Below are positions 35,522 to 44,548 of a stretch of DNA of 64,000 bases, piece after piece. Every line of letters starts with the position of its first letter. Within the stretch, counting starts at the first letter, position 1. Both the position numbers and the translations under genes were made by a program. Source of the DNA: Taishania pollutisoli (GTDB lineage Bacteria > Bacteroidota > Bacteroidia > Flavobacteriales_D > Crocinitomicaceae); the NCBI RefSeq assembly GCF_014518315.1, contig NZ_JACVEL010000002.1:186001-250000 (forward strand). Reading direction: 5' to 3'. The notes under the pieces were generated by a model. It saw only the letters and a program-made list of their open reading frames with translations, searched no databases and was not told the DNA's origin.

Positions 35522-36667
35522 ATGAGCACAGTACTTTTTCATTTAGGGCCTTTTGAAATCACCATTTGGAATATACTATTGACAGTGGTAACGCTGTTGC
35601 TGGCATCGATTTCCAGAAAATTGATCAACAGAAGGCTGAAACGTTACCTGGCGCAATCCAATATTCGTGTGGAAGGCCAGCGTACAATCGTCATGCGATT
35701 GGTTGGTCAGCTCATCTACCTGGTTGCCGGTTACATTATTTTCCTGGTACTTCAAACACAAAACCCCGATGTCAGCTTCCGGATGTTCCTGGAATATAAA
35801 ATCATTGAAACAAAGAATTTTCAGCTGAGTTTTTCGCATATCATTGTTGTTGTAGCGGTATTTTACCTTGCCAAACTTGCTGTTCGTCTGTTCCAGCTCA
35901 TCATTACCCGGCGATTGCGCAAACGAAAAGATTACGACGCAGGACTGGAATACGTATACGTTCAATTCAGTAAATACGTCATCTACATCATTGCGATTAT
36001 GATCGCGTCCAAGATTTTGTTCAGCAATATTTCCGGTTTGCTAACGGGGTCATTGGGGATTTTGGTCGGAGTCGGACTTGGACTACAAGACGTGTTCAGA
36101 GACTTTATCGCGGGAATTGTCCTGTTGGTTGAACGCAACCTGATGGTGGGGGATATCATCGAATTACCGGACCAGGACGGGCAGGAAATGCTGGTGGCAA
36201 AAGTAGTGGCGATCGGTGTGCGAACATCTAAAATTGAAACACGGGAAGGAAATATCCTGATTCTGCCCAATACACAATTAACCCAAAACCGTATTGAGAA
36301 CTGGAGCCACGGAAGCTTATTGTCGCGTTTTTCAATCGAAGTCCCCGTCGCTTACGGTGCAGATACGGAGTTGGTAACACGCTTGCTTAAACAGGCGGCT
36401 TTCAGCCATACCAAAGTAAGTAAAACAAGTGAGGTGATGGTACGCTTGTCCGAATTTCAGCAAAATAATCTGAAATTTGAACTTCTTTTCTGGGCGGATC
36501 AAAGTTGGCAAATCAATAACTTCCGTTCCGAGATCCGAATGGAAATTGACAGGTTGTTCCGTCAGTACAAGATCAATATGCCGTATCCGCAACTCGATTT
36601 ACATATTGCCAGTGATAAACGTGATTCTCATAGAAAAACAGGGCATTACGACGATCCGAATGAGTGA
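35522..36667 (+). CDS. MscS-family mechanosensitive ion channel
   Basis: This 381-residue channel has two or three N-terminal membrane helices before the pore helix (about 170-200), whose glycine-rich GSLGILVGVGLGLQDVF sequence and following DFIAGIVLLVERNLMVGD match MscS. The cytosolic beta domain carries GIRTSKIETREGN-like residues (VRTSKIETREG) and ILPNTQLTQNRIENWS. It releases osmotic pressure across the inner membrane. It sits directly after dnaG but its function is separate. Confidence 0.93.
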   Translation: MSTVLFHLGPFEITIWNILLTVVTLLLASISRKLINRRLKRYLAQSNIRVEGQRTIVMRLVGQLIYLVAGYIIFLVLQTQNPDVSFRMFLEYKIIETKNFQLSFSHIIVVVAVFYLAKLAVRLFQLIITRRLRKRKDYDAGLEYVYVQFSKYVIYIIAIMIASKILFSNISGLLTGSLGILVGVGLGLQDVFRDFIAGIVLLVERNLMVGDIIELPDQDGQEMLVAKVVAIGVRTSKIETREGNILILPNTQLTQNRIENWSHGSLLSRFSIEVPVAYGADTELVTRLLKQAAFSHTKVSKTSEVMVRLSEFQQNNLKFELLFWADQSWQINNFRSEIRMEIDRLFRQYKINMPYPQLDLHIASDKRDSHRKTGHYDDPNE

Positions 36668-36692
36668 TTTATTCACCAAATACAAAGAAAAA

Positions 36693-36724
36693 TTTGGAGA
36701 TTATTTTTTTTCTTCATTATTTTG
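36693..36724 (+). promoter_or_regulatory. Promoter of the metX operon leader
   Basis: TTTG (36693-36696) is separated by 20 bases from TTATTTTG (36717-36724), a single-mismatch fit to the TAnnTTTG box. Transcription would start near 36731, about 37 bases before the riboswitch aptamer. Confidence 0.5.
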
Positions 36725-36767
36725 CTCCATCATTTCACAACGGTGAACGGCATTCTTTGCCGATATG

Positions 36768-36897
36768 ATTTATACAGAAGAGGCGAGAGACAGGCTCTGC
36801 GACCCTCTGGCAACCAACTTTAAGTCCGTCTGTTGACGGGTTGGAAAACCGGTGCCAATTCCTGTTCCGGGTAATAGTGCTTCGGAAAAATATAAAT
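36768..36897 (+). promoter_or_regulatory. SAM-I (S-box) riboswitch
   Basis: The closing stem P1 is ATTTATA (36768-36774) with TATAAAT (36891-36897). Between them lie GAGAGACAGGCTCTG, CTCTGGCAACC and GGTGCCAATTCCTG, which match the conserved S-box core (GGCAACC and GGTGCCAATTCC are its hallmarks). The next ATG lies 10 bases after P1. The aptamer precedes metX-hom-metZ, so feedback by S-adenosylmethionine is expected; the exact expression platform is not certain. Confidence 0.9.
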
Positions 36898-36906
36898 TAA
36901 AGTAAG

Positions 36907-37002
36907 ATGAAAAAACATTTTTCAAAACAACCGTTTTTTTCCGTTTCGTTTCCATCGAAAACGAATTGTTTGCATGAACAATGTGTCATGTGCTGTTGTT
37001 GA
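36907..37002 (+). CDS. Candidate Cys-rich leader peptide (31 residues) before metX
   Basis: This ATG-TGA ORF of 31 residues begins 10 bases after the riboswitch P1 stem. It is basic and Phe-rich at first (MKKHFSKQPFFSVSF) and ends with NCLHEQCVMCCC, i.e. five Cys codons plus a Met codon among the last eleven. The last three Cys codons lie in the 5' arm of a downstream hairpin. That is the layout of a ribosome-stalling leader peptide for sulfur amino acid control. No homology was checked, so it could be accidental. Confidence 0.45.
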   Translation: MKKHFSKQPFFSVSFPSKTNCLHEQCVMCCC

Positions 37003-37054
37003 TTATTTGTCGACTCAGAAATAAACAGCACAGCAGGTAGTTTACATTCCTGCT
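36989..37054 (+). promoter_or_regulatory. Two adjacent hairpins between leader ORF and metX
   Basis: H1 pairs TGTGCTGTT (36989-36997) with AACAGCACA (37024-37032) in nine perfect pairs. H2 pairs AGCAGG (37032-37037) with CCTGCT (37049-37054). H1's 5' arm contains the terminal Cys codons of the leader ORF. No strong T-run follows H2, so a simple terminator is not shown; control of translation or a weak attenuator is inferred. Confidence 0.55.
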
Positions 37055-37078
37055 TTCACATTTAAATTCAAATTCTTC

Positions 37079-38131
37079 ATGCATAGTTATACAACCAATA
37101 CTCCTTTACATCTGGAGAATGGGGGAGTACTCGAACATTTTTCGATGACCTATCATACATACGGGAAACTCAACAAAACCAAAACTAATGTTGTATGGGT
37201 TTGCCATGCGCTTACCGCAAACAGCGATGCGCAGGACTGGTGGTCGGGAATTGTCGGAACAGGAAAACTGTACGACCCGAATGATTATTTTATTGTTTGT
37301 GCAAATACAATCGGTTCACATTACGGGACAACAGGCCCGCTAACCGCTCAACTAAACCAGCGTCCGTTGCTGGACAAATTCCCGGGTGTTACTATTCGGG
37401 ACATGATCAATGCACATGTCTTATTGAGGAAACACCTGGGAATTCAATCAATCAACACATTAATCGGTGCATCCATCGGTGGACAACAAGCAGTGGAATG
37501 GGCGATTACTGAACCACAGCTCATTGAACAGCTCATTTTAATCGCAACGAATGCCCGTCATTCAGCGTATGGAATCGCGTTTAATGAAAGCCAGCGCATG
37601 GCAATTTATACCGACCCGACGTATGGAAACGGTAACATCAAAGGAGGAGTAAAAGGACTCATCGCAGCCAGAAGTATTGCATTGCTCAGCTATCGTTCCT
37701 ATTCCGGTTACGCAACCAACCAGACGGATAGTGACAACGAGCGGACGGATGATTTTCTGGCGAGTTCTTACCAGCGGTACCAGGGAGAAAAACTGGCAAA
37801 ACGCTTCAACGCGTACAGTTATGTATTGCTTTCGAAGGCAATGGACACTCACAATGTCGGAAGAGGGCGGAAATCTGTTGAACACGCACTGGCCCGAATT
37901 CAAGCAAAAACACTGGTCATAGGTATCGAATCGGATGTTCTGTTTCCTGTTTCGGAACAACAATTTTTGGCAGAACACATTCAAAATGCCCGTTATGAGC
38001 AAATTAAAAGCGATTTCGGACACGATGGATTCTTGCTGGAATACGAACAATTGACACACTGTATCCGGGCTTTTTATGAAGATAAATTACCGGATTCTTT
38101 ACCCGGTTTGTCAGCAATCAATTACAATTAA
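37079..38131 (+). CDS. metX: Homoserine O-acetyltransferase
   Basis: MetX transfers acetyl from acetyl-CoA to homoserine, the first committed step of methionine synthesis here. The 350-residue alpha/beta hydrolase has the strongly conserved VCHALTANSDAQDWW block, the nucleophile elbow GASIGG (about 141), Asp in IESDVLFP and His in GHDGFLLE as the triad. It is first in metX-hom-osmC-metZ, behind a SAM-I riboswitch and leader ORF. Confidence 0.95.
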   Translation: MHSYTTNTPLHLENGGVLEHFSMTYHTYGKLNKTKTNVVWVCHALTANSDAQDWWSGIVGTGKLYDPNDYFIVCANTIGSHYGTTGPLTAQLNQRPLLDKFPGVTIRDMINAHVLLRKHLGIQSINTLIGASIGGQQAVEWAITEPQLIEQLILIATNARHSAYGIAFNESQRMAIYTDPTYGNGNIKGGVKGLIAARSIALLSYRSYSGYATNQTDSDNERTDDFLASSYQRYQGEKLAKRFNAYSYVLLSKAMDTHNVGRGRKSVEHALARIQAKTLVIGIESDVLFPVSEQQFLAEHIQNARYEQIKSDFGHDGFLLEYEQLTHCIRAFYEDKLPDSLPGLSAINYN

Positions 38132-38152
38132 TAACCACTAAAAAAGAATAAA

Positions 38153-39394
38153 ATGAGTAGTAAAATAACAATAGGATTGTTTGGATTCGGCGTTGTCGGA
38201 GAAGGACTGTACAATGTGATCAATGAATCTAAAATTCAGGATGCACAGATCAAAACGATTGTCGTAAAGGACAAAAACAAGTCGCGTTCCATTGGCAAAG
38301 ATCATTTTTCTTTTGATCCGGAAGATATTTTGGAGGATGAGTCGATTAACCTGGTCGTGGAACTGATCAATGATGCAGCAGCAGCGTATGACATCGTAAC
38401 AACAGCATTGAAACGAAAAAAGAATGTCGTTTCCGCGAATAAAAAACTGATTGCTGAGCATCTTGATGAACTGATTGCCCTTGCGCGGGAAAACGATGTT
38501 TCCTTTTTATATGAAGCGGCAGTCGGCGGAGCGATTCCTGTAGTGAGAAACCTGGAAGAGTATTACAATAATGACCTGTTGACTTCGGTGGAAGGAATTG
38601 TAAACGGCACCACCAATTACATTCTCACACAATTAGCGGCCGGAGGAACGTACCAGGAAACATTAAAAACAGCCCAGGAACTCGGGTTCGCGGAAATTGA
38701 TCCGACCTTGGATGTAGATGGATTTGATGCAAAATTCAAACTTACACTGTTACTGAAGCACGCATTCGGAGTATCGGCAGATTATCGGAAAATTCAACAG
38801 ATCGGAATCCGTAACATCAAAGCAGCGGATGCGGCATACGCGAAAGAGAAAGGATATAAAATCAAACTCCTGGCGCGGGCAGAGCGCATTGAAGATGGAG
38901 TGTTGGGATATGTTGCACCTCATTTCATTACAAATACCAACCTGTTGTACAATGTGAATGATGAATTCAATGGAATTGTTGTCGAGGGGGCCTTTGCTGA
39001 CCGGCAGTTGTTCTATGGAAAAGGAGCAGGGAGTTACCCTACCGCCAGCGCAGTACTCTCCGATATTTCCGCAATTAAATATGCGTACAAATATGAATAC
39101 AAAAAAGCGACGGATAACAACCTGAAACTTTCCGGGAATTTCCTGGTAAAGGTTTATGTAGGATCTGAATTTGTGGAGCTGATCAATGAAATTCCGTTTG
39201 TTCGGATTGATGAGGTGTTTCAGAGTGAAGGATATTCCTACCAGACCGGTTGGGTTGATTTTTCAGAATTACAGAAATTTCAGTTGAACAGTATTCCCGG
39301 TTTATCAGTCATTTTTCTTCCTGAGCCGATCCTTCATAAAAGCAAAGCGAAAGGACTGGAAGTATCAAAGAAGCAATATCAGGTTGAATTTTAA
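38153..39394 (+). CDS. hom: Homoserine dehydrogenase
   Basis: Reduces aspartate 4-semialdehyde to homoserine using NAD(P)H. The 413-residue protein has the Rossmann GLFGFGVVGEGLYN (about 7-20), the catalytic domain with NGTTNYILTQLAAGG and ELGFAEIDPTLDVDGFDAKFKL, and a short C-terminal part without a clear full ACT domain. It is not fused to aspartokinase. It sits between metX (21-base gap) and the OsmC gene. Confidence 0.95.
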   Translation: MSSKITIGLFGFGVVGEGLYNVINESKIQDAQIKTIVVKDKNKSRSIGKDHFSFDPEDILEDESINLVVELINDAAAAYDIVTTALKRKKNVVSANKKLIAEHLDELIALARENDVSFLYEAAVGGAIPVVRNLEEYYNNDLLTSVEGIVNGTTNYILTQLAAGGTYQETLKTAQELGFAEIDPTLDVDGFDAKFKLTLLLKHAFGVSADYRKIQQIGIRNIKAADAAYAKEKGYKIKLLARAERIEDGVLGYVAPHFITNTNLLYNVNDEFNGIVVEGAFADRQLFYGKGAGSYPTASAVLSDISAIKYAYKYEYKKATDNNLKLSGNFLVKVYVGSEFVELINEIPFVRIDEVFQSEGYSYQTGWVDFSELQKFQLNSIPGLSVIFLPEPILHKSKAKGLEVSKKQYQVEF

Positions 39395-39404
39395 AGAAAA
39401 GGTG

Positions 39405-39818
39405 ATGCATTTAAATTTAAGACGATTGGAATCTCTGTTTGTAATGGAGTTGAAAAATGAGCAGGGAATTACGTGTTTGATTGATGCCAATGAAACAATC
39501 GGCGGTCAGAATAAAGGGTTTCGTCCGATGGAATTGCTGGCGGGAAGCCTTGCGGCATGTGCCTCTATTGATGTCATTCAAATTCTGCGCAAAAAGCGGA
39601 TATTGTTGGGGTGTTATGAAGTACACATCGAAGCAAAACGAAAAGAGTCCGTTCCGGCACCGTTTGAGCACATTACCCTGCATTTTATTTTTTGCAATGT
39701 GATCAGTGAAGAACAATTGAAAGCAACCATCGAGCTGGCATTGTATAAATATTGTTCGGTTAATGCCAGTCTGTCCGATGAGATAAAAATTGATTATACC
39801 TATAAAATCGAAGAATGA
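39405..39818 (+). CDS. OsmC/Ohr-family protein
   Basis: This 137-residue OsmC-fold protein has GFRPMELLAGSLAACASIDVIQIL, covering the conserved Cys of helix 2 that in relatives reduces organic hydroperoxides. The second Cys region (YKYCSVNASLSDEI) is present. I chose ATG 39405 over 39384, which would overlap hom by 11 bases. Placed inside the methionine operon; a role in sulfur or thiol chemistry is possible but not shown. The metZ start overlaps its stop by four bases. Confidence 0.85.
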   Translation: MHLNLRRLESLFVMELKNEQGITCLIDANETIGGQNKGFRPMELLAGSLAACASIDVIQILRKKRILLGCYEVHIEAKRKESVPAPFEHITLHFIFCNVISEEQLKATIELALYKYCSVNASLSDEIKIDYTYKIEE

Positions 39819-40972
39819 ACAGAGAAACATTAGCGATCCGTTTACAGAGTCAGAAAAGTTCATACGGGGAACATTCCGTGCCGCTTTACCTGACCAGTTC
39901 TTTTGTGTTTGACGATGCAGAAGACATGAGGGCACAGTTTGCCGAAGAAAAAGAAGGGCAGATCTATTCGCGGTATGCAAATCCCAATGTGGAGGAATTA
40001 TTACAGAAAATGGCGACATTGGAAGGGACGGAAGCCGGATGGGCTACGGCAACAGGAATGGCGGCTGTTTTTACCACATTTGCAGCACTTTTACAACAAA
40101 ATGACCACATTGTGGCAAGTCGCTCTGTTTTTGGTTCGACACATAAAGTACTGACAGAATTACTGCCGAAATGGGGAATTACCACAACTTATGTGGATGT
40201 GAATGACTACGAGGGATATGAGCAGGCAATCGGTGCAACTACGAAAATGGTGTATGTGGAAACACCAAGTAATCCCGGGCTGGATATCATTGACCTGGAG
40301 CGTTTATCAGCCATCTGCAGGCAAAAAAAGGTCCTACTTGTCGTCGACAATTGTTTTGCAACACCTGTGATTCAGCGACCAGTGGAATCGGGGGCAGACA
40401 TTGTGATTCATTCTGCTACAAAATACCTGGACGGACAGGGACGTACAATGGGAGGAATTATTTTAGCGAGTAAGTCCATTATTGATCAGATCAAAGCATT
40501 TGCCCGGCATAGTGGTCCTGCGTTGAGCCCGTTTAATGCATGGATTTTATCCAAATCGTTGGAAACGCTGTTTATTCGTGTCGAACGACATGCACAGAGT
40601 GCGTTGGAGATTGCCCGGCGATTGGAACAACATCCTGCCGTTGCCAGTGTACGTTACCCGTTTCTGGAATCACATCCGGGATATGCAATTGCCAGAAAGC
40701 AAATGTCATTGGGTGGAGGAATTGTCAGTTTTGAGATCAACGGAGGAATTGAAGCCGGGAAAAAATTCCTGGATGCCCTTCAGTTATTTTCCTTAAGCGC
40801 GAATCTGGGTGATACGCGCAGCATTGCGACACATCCCGCTTCTACAACCCATTCCAAATTAACGCCAGAACAACGCTTGGAATCCGGAATTACTGATGGA
40901 TTGATCCGCTTGTCCATTGGTCTGGAACATGTGGAAGATATCTGGGAAGATGTGTTGAAAGGCTTGTCTTAA
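39815..40972 (+). CDS. metZ: O-acetyl/O-succinylhomoserine sulfhydrylase (trans-sulfuration PLP enzyme)
   Basis: This 385-residue Cys/Met-metabolism PLP enzyme has YSRYANPNVEELLQKMA, the GMAAVFTTFAALL phosphate-binding region and PLP lysine in HSATKYLDGQGR (about 204). The group is MetZ-like by sequence, and given the MetX partner it probably adds sulfide directly to O-acetylhomoserine to give homocysteine. Start overlaps the osmC stop by four bases. It is the last gene of the operon, before a terminator. Confidence 0.9.
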   Translation: MNRETLAIRLQSQKSSYGEHSVPLYLTSSFVFDDAEDMRAQFAEEKEGQIYSRYANPNVEELLQKMATLEGTEAGWATATGMAAVFTTFAALLQQNDHIVASRSVFGSTHKVLTELLPKWGITTTYVDVNDYEGYEQAIGATTKMVYVETPSNPGLDIIDLERLSAICRQKKVLLVVDNCFATPVIQRPVESGADIVIHSATKYLDGQGRTMGGIILASKSIIDQIKAFARHSGPALSPFNAWILSKSLETLFIRVERHAQSALEIARRLEQHPAVASVRYPFLESHPGYAIARKQMSLGGGIVSFEINGGIEAGKKFLDALQLFSLSANLGDTRSIATHPASTTHSKLTPEQRLESGITDGLIRLSIGLEHVEDIWEDVLKGLS

Positions 40973-41006
40973 AATTTGAATTTGTAATAGTTAGTTGATA
41001 AAAAAG

Positions 41007-41043
41007 AAAACAGTGGAGTGTAAATCTTACCCCGCTGTTTTTT
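41007..41043 (+). terminator. Terminator of the methionine operon
   Basis: AAAACAGTGG and CCGCTGTTTT form a stem with one mismatch, followed by a T-rich run. It lies 35 bases after the metZ stop. Confidence 0.65.
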
Positions 41044-41062
41044 GTATAATGTGATGTGGTAA

Positions 41063-41674
41063 TCAACTATTTTTTGATTCCATTGTTGAGTAAGAATAAT
41101 CGTAGTCAAAAGCAATGTAATACCCCAAAGAAACAGGTGAAGGTGAATTGGCATCGAATGAAAAGGAGACATACAATTGCCCTCCCGGATTGTCTTTCAT
41201 CAGTTGTGTAATGTCTTCTCCCGTCGAGGTGTAATTGATTTGAGAACTGGTACTTCCTATTCCGGCATAGTTTGCGAGTGTTACCTTTTTTTCTCCGCTG
41301 TTATCACTCGGGTAATACGAATAAATCAGTTTAGAATCCGTCAGGTGGTTTCTAACAAATGAACTTCCATCGGATATAATTTCAACATGTACATCGTAAG
41401 CCAATCGCAATTTACTGATCTGAATGTCTTTCACCCAATTGAGTTTGTCGTTCGTTGTATTTGAATTGGCCATACCGGATACAATTCCCATAATATTGGG
41501 ATATACATCCGCGTTCTCAATGATGAGGACATTCCCTACAAGCGTCGGAGTGATTTTAGAAGGATAACCTTGGGGAGATCTGTATACCTGGGTATTGCTT
41601 CCGGTCATCACAGAATCTTTTTTACATGCAGCCAGTACAAGACAAGCCATTGAAATAATCAGTAATCGGGTCAT
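41063..41674 (-). CDS. Hypothetical lipoprotein (divergent pair, minus member)
   Basis: The ATG at 41674 gives 203 residues. The signal peptide MTRLLIISMACLVLAAC carries a lipobox ending in Cys17, followed by KKD. The rest is beta-rich with many Asn, Ser and Tyr and no family match. The upstream TTG at 41692 is not used because a possible -7 element (TAATCTTG) overlaps it. It faces a second lipoprotein gene across a short divergent promoter region; the two share no clear sequence similarity. Confidence 0.7.
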   Translation of the reverse strand: MTRLLIISMACLVLAACKKDSVMTGSNTQVYRSPQGYPSKITPTLVGNVLIIENADVYPNIMGIVSGMANSNTTNDKLNWVKDIQISKLRLAYDVHVEIISDGSSFVRNHLTDSKLIYSYYPSDNSGEKKVTLANYAGIGSTSSQINYTSTGEDITQLMKDNPGGQLYVSFSFDANSPSPVSLGYYIAFDYDYSYSTMESKNS

Positions 41675-41793
41675 AGAATTAATTTTTTGCAAGATTACAA
41701 CCTATTTTTGAATGCATGAGCGATTTTGAATAACAACTTTTGAGATTAAATGTAAATCGTTACTTTTGAGACTGGTAAATAAAAGGTATAAAG

Positions 41794-42456
41794 ATGGTAC
41801 GTGATTTTGGGAAATGTATAAAGATATTATTCGTCTTCTTGTTTGTTCTGATTATTGTATCCTGTAAGAAGGAGAAGGTACAGGAACAAGTAGAAAATAG
41901 TGGTTATAAATCGGTGCCTAAAGGAAATTTGTTAGTATTGGAAGTAGGAGAAGATGTGAACTATGGATACGAGTATAAATATCAAAATGGACAAATTCCC
42001 TTGGACTCAATGCCTGTATGGATGTCTCTGACAACATATATAGACTCACTTAATTCATATATGTATTGGATTGGATTCGATAATCTTGCTGTAACATGGG
42101 GGTATGTTGCATACCCTTATGGCGGGTATTGCCGCAAATTCCCTGATTTTTATGCTGCTGCTCTGGACAATTTTATGCCGGGTAATTATACATTCATCCC
42201 AAAAGAACAGCTGATACATAATTCTTCAAAAGCAACACTAAAAGAAGAGAATGCGAATGTCCTCTTTGAGAGGGAGATGGGATCCCCGGGATGGGATAAA
42301 AATGCTTGTTGGAAACCAGTCTGGGAAAAAGTAAGTGATCTGGCAGTTGTCATCCAGTATAGGAATATGTATCCCAATGCAGATGTTGGTTTTATTATGT
42401 TGGAGGATGAACAGGGAGTTGTCAAAAACTATGTTTTTCTTGCGAAAGCAGATTAA
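41794..42456 (+). CDS. Hypothetical lipoprotein (divergent pair, plus member)
   Basis: The 220-residue protein begins with a basic N-terminus (MVRDFGKCIKILF), a hydrophobic stretch and the lipobox IIVSC (Cys24), then KKEKVQEQ. The mature part is aromatic-rich (MYWIGFDNLAVTWGYVAYPYGGY) and ends in a beta-rich region. I do not recognise a family. It has no partner downstream, because lpxK follows after 176 bases of AT-rich, repeat-like spacer. Confidence 0.75.
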   Translation: MVRDFGKCIKILFVFLFVLIIVSCKKEKVQEQVENSGYKSVPKGNLLVLEVGEDVNYGYEYKYQNGQIPLDSMPVWMSLTTYIDSLNSYMYWIGFDNLAVTWGYVAYPYGGYCRKFPDFYAAALDNFMPGNYTFIPKEQLIHNSSKATLKEENANVLFEREMGSPGWDKNACWKPVWEKVSDLAVVIQYRNMYPNADVGFIMLEDEQGVVKNYVFLAKAD

Positions 42457-42632
42457 ATAATCAATGGTTGCTAATATTAATCATATTGACACTGTTTTGA
42501 GAATTATTAATTTTTCAATTATTAACAACGTATAAGTAGAATCTTATTCCATCATTTGATAATTCATAATTACTCCATTGATAATTCAGTATTCATCATT
42601 CCACATTCACAACTAATTCCTACTTTTATCAC

Positions 42633-43661
42633 ATGTTTCTGAAACGGATTTTGCTTTTCCCTTTTTCATTTCTCTACGGATGCATCACTGCAGTTCGCAA
42701 TCTGCTGTACGATACCGGAGTAAAAAAATCATATCCCATTCCCGGAAAATCAATTGTAATTGGTAACCTGAGCATGGGGGGAACCGGAAAAAGTCCGCAT
42801 ACACTCTATTTGTGGAACTTACTGAAAAAAGACCATCCAATTGCCATGCTGAGCAGAGGTTACGGACGGAAAACGACCGGGTTACTGGAAGTGAACGATG
42901 AAAACACATCAACGGAAGTAGGAGATGAACCGCTTATGTTCAAAAAACGGGTAGGAAAACAAACACAGGTTATTGTTGCAGAAAATCGAAAAACAGGTGT
43001 CGATTACATTCGTTCCCGGGATAAACAGGCAGTTATTCTTTTGGACGACGCCTTTCAGCACCGAAAAGTAAAAGCAGGCTTTTCTATCCTGCTGACAGAT
43101 TTCAACCGGCCGTATTATGCAGATGCGGTTGTCCCTGCAGGAACATTGCGGGAGTGGAAATGTGGAAAGAAACGAGCGGATTGTATTGTTGTAACGAAAT
43201 GCCCGGAATTACTGTCCGATGCGGAAAAACAAACGATTATAAAAAAATTAAAGGTGAAGCATGATAAAACCGTATTTTTTTCCCAGATCATTTATGGAAG
43301 TTTGATTCCGTTTGCAAAAGAAATTCCGGCATATACACAGGTCCTGCTGATTACAGGAATTGCCAACCCGAAACCATTGGAAAGCTACCTAAAACGGTTT
43401 TATAAAGTGGATTCCATCATTTTTTCGGACCATCATCAATTTACTGCTGCCGATTTAGCAAGAATTCACGCAAAATTTGATACTTTTACACCTCAAAATT
43501 CAATTATTGTTACAACGGAGAAAGATTTTGTGCGCCTGGAGCCATTGCTATCGACAACAGAAAAACAAAACTATCCGTGGTACTACCAGTCAATAACGGT
43601 ACAATTGGATCGGGAAGAAGCGTTTAATGAATTAATTAATAACTATGTTGACACAATTTAA
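42633..43661 (+). CDS. lpxK: Tetraacyldisaccharide 4'-kinase
   Basis: LpxK adds the 4'-phosphate to the lipid A disaccharide at the inner membrane. The 342-residue protein starts with a hydrophobic N-terminal helix and has Walker A GNLSMGGTGKSPHT (about 45-58), then SRGYGRKTTG and DEPLMFKKR, with ILLDDAFQHRKVK as the catalytic DDxxQH segment. It overlaps the PNP start by 17 bases. Confidence 0.95.
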   Translation: MFLKRILLFPFSFLYGCITAVRNLLYDTGVKKSYPIPGKSIVIGNLSMGGTGKSPHTLYLWNLLKKDHPIAMLSRGYGRKTTGLLEVNDENTSTEVGDEPLMFKKRVGKQTQVIVAENRKTGVDYIRSRDKQAVILLDDAFQHRKVKAGFSILLTDFNRPYYADAVVPAGTLREWKCGKKRADCIVVTKCPELLSDAEKQTIIKKLKVKHDKTVFFSQIIYGSLIPFAKEIPAYTQVLLITGIANPKPLESYLKRFYKVDSIIFSDHHQFTAADLARIHAKFDTFTPQNSIIVTTEKDFVRLEPLLSTTEKQNYPWYYQSITVQLDREEAFNELINNYVDTI

Positions 43662-44457
43662 AGAATCAGTTGACTACATCAAGTCAAGAACGAATGTTCA
43701 ACCGACAATCGGAATCATTTTAGGAACAGGATTGGGCGGATTGGTTAAAGAGATCGAAATCATCGATGAGATTGAATACAAGGACATTCCGAATTTTCCG
43801 GTTTCTACCGTAGAAAGCCACAAAGGAAAACTGATCTTCGGTAACCTGGGAGGAAAACAGGTCGTTGCAATGCAGGGACGTTTTCATTACTATGAAGGTT
43901 ACAACATGAAGCAGGTTACATTCCCTGTACGTGTGATGAAATTGTTGGGAATTCAACGCTTATTCGTGTCCAATGCTTCCGGAGGAGTAAACCCGGACTT
44001 TGAAGTAGGTGAAATCATGATTCAGGACGATCACATCAACATGTTCCCGGAGCATCCGTTATTGGGGAAAAACTTTGATGAATTAGGACCGCGTTTCCCG
44101 GACATGTCGGAGCCGTACGACCGAAAAATGATCGAAATGGCGAAAGGAATTGCTGCTGAAAATAACATCAAAGTTTCGGTCGGAACTTATTTGGGATTGA
44201 CAGGACCAACACTGGAAACACCGGCAGAATACAAATATGTACGTGTAATCGGTGCGGATGCAGTAGGAATGTCAACCGTTCCCGAGGTAATTGTTGCCCG
44301 TCACATGAGCATCCCTTGTTTTGCGATTTCAATTATTACAGACCTGGGAGTTCCGGGGAAAATTAAAGAAGTGAGCTTGCAGGATGTAATTGATGTTGCG
44401 AACAGACAAGAGCCGAAAATGACCTTGATCATGCGCGAATTGATTACCAGAATCTAA
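43645..44457 (+). CDS. punA: Purine-nucleoside phosphorylase, class I
   Basis: Cleaves purine nucleosides with phosphate for salvage. The 270-residue protein has IILGTGLGGLV (phosphate loop), GRFHYYEGY, NASGGVNPDFEVGEIMIQDDHINM and ADAVGMSTVPEVIVARH, all of the class I trimeric PNP. The ATG at 43645 starts inside the lpxK 3' end with a 17-base overlap, so it is probably translationally coupled. Confidence 0.93.
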   Translation: MLTQFKESVDYIKSRTNVQPTIGIILGTGLGGLVKEIEIIDEIEYKDIPNFPVSTVESHKGKLIFGNLGGKQVVAMQGRFHYYEGYNMKQVTFPVRVMKLLGIQRLFVSNASGGVNPDFEVGEIMIQDDHINMFPEHPLLGKNFDELGPRFPDMSEPYDRKMIEMAKGIAAENNIKVSVGTYLGLTGPTLETPAEYKYVRVIGADAVGMSTVPEVIVARHMSIPCFAISIITDLGVPGKIKEVSLQDVIDVANRQEPKMTLIMRELITRI

Positions 44458-44548
44458 ACTGGCTTTTAAAATAAATAATAGTGCGTTTAGCAACGAAGCG
44501 ACTTTAGCTTCAGGTAGCGAGCGATTCTTGTTTCTTTAGGAAGAATAA

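Noticed and set aside
36989-37054. Rho-independent terminator before metX
   Set aside because: The hairpins are not followed by a proper T-run; described as regulatory hairpins instead.
41675-41692. TTG start for the minus-strand lipoprotein
   Set aside because: The ATG at 41674 gives a normal lipoprotein signal peptide and the TTG overlaps a possible -7 box.
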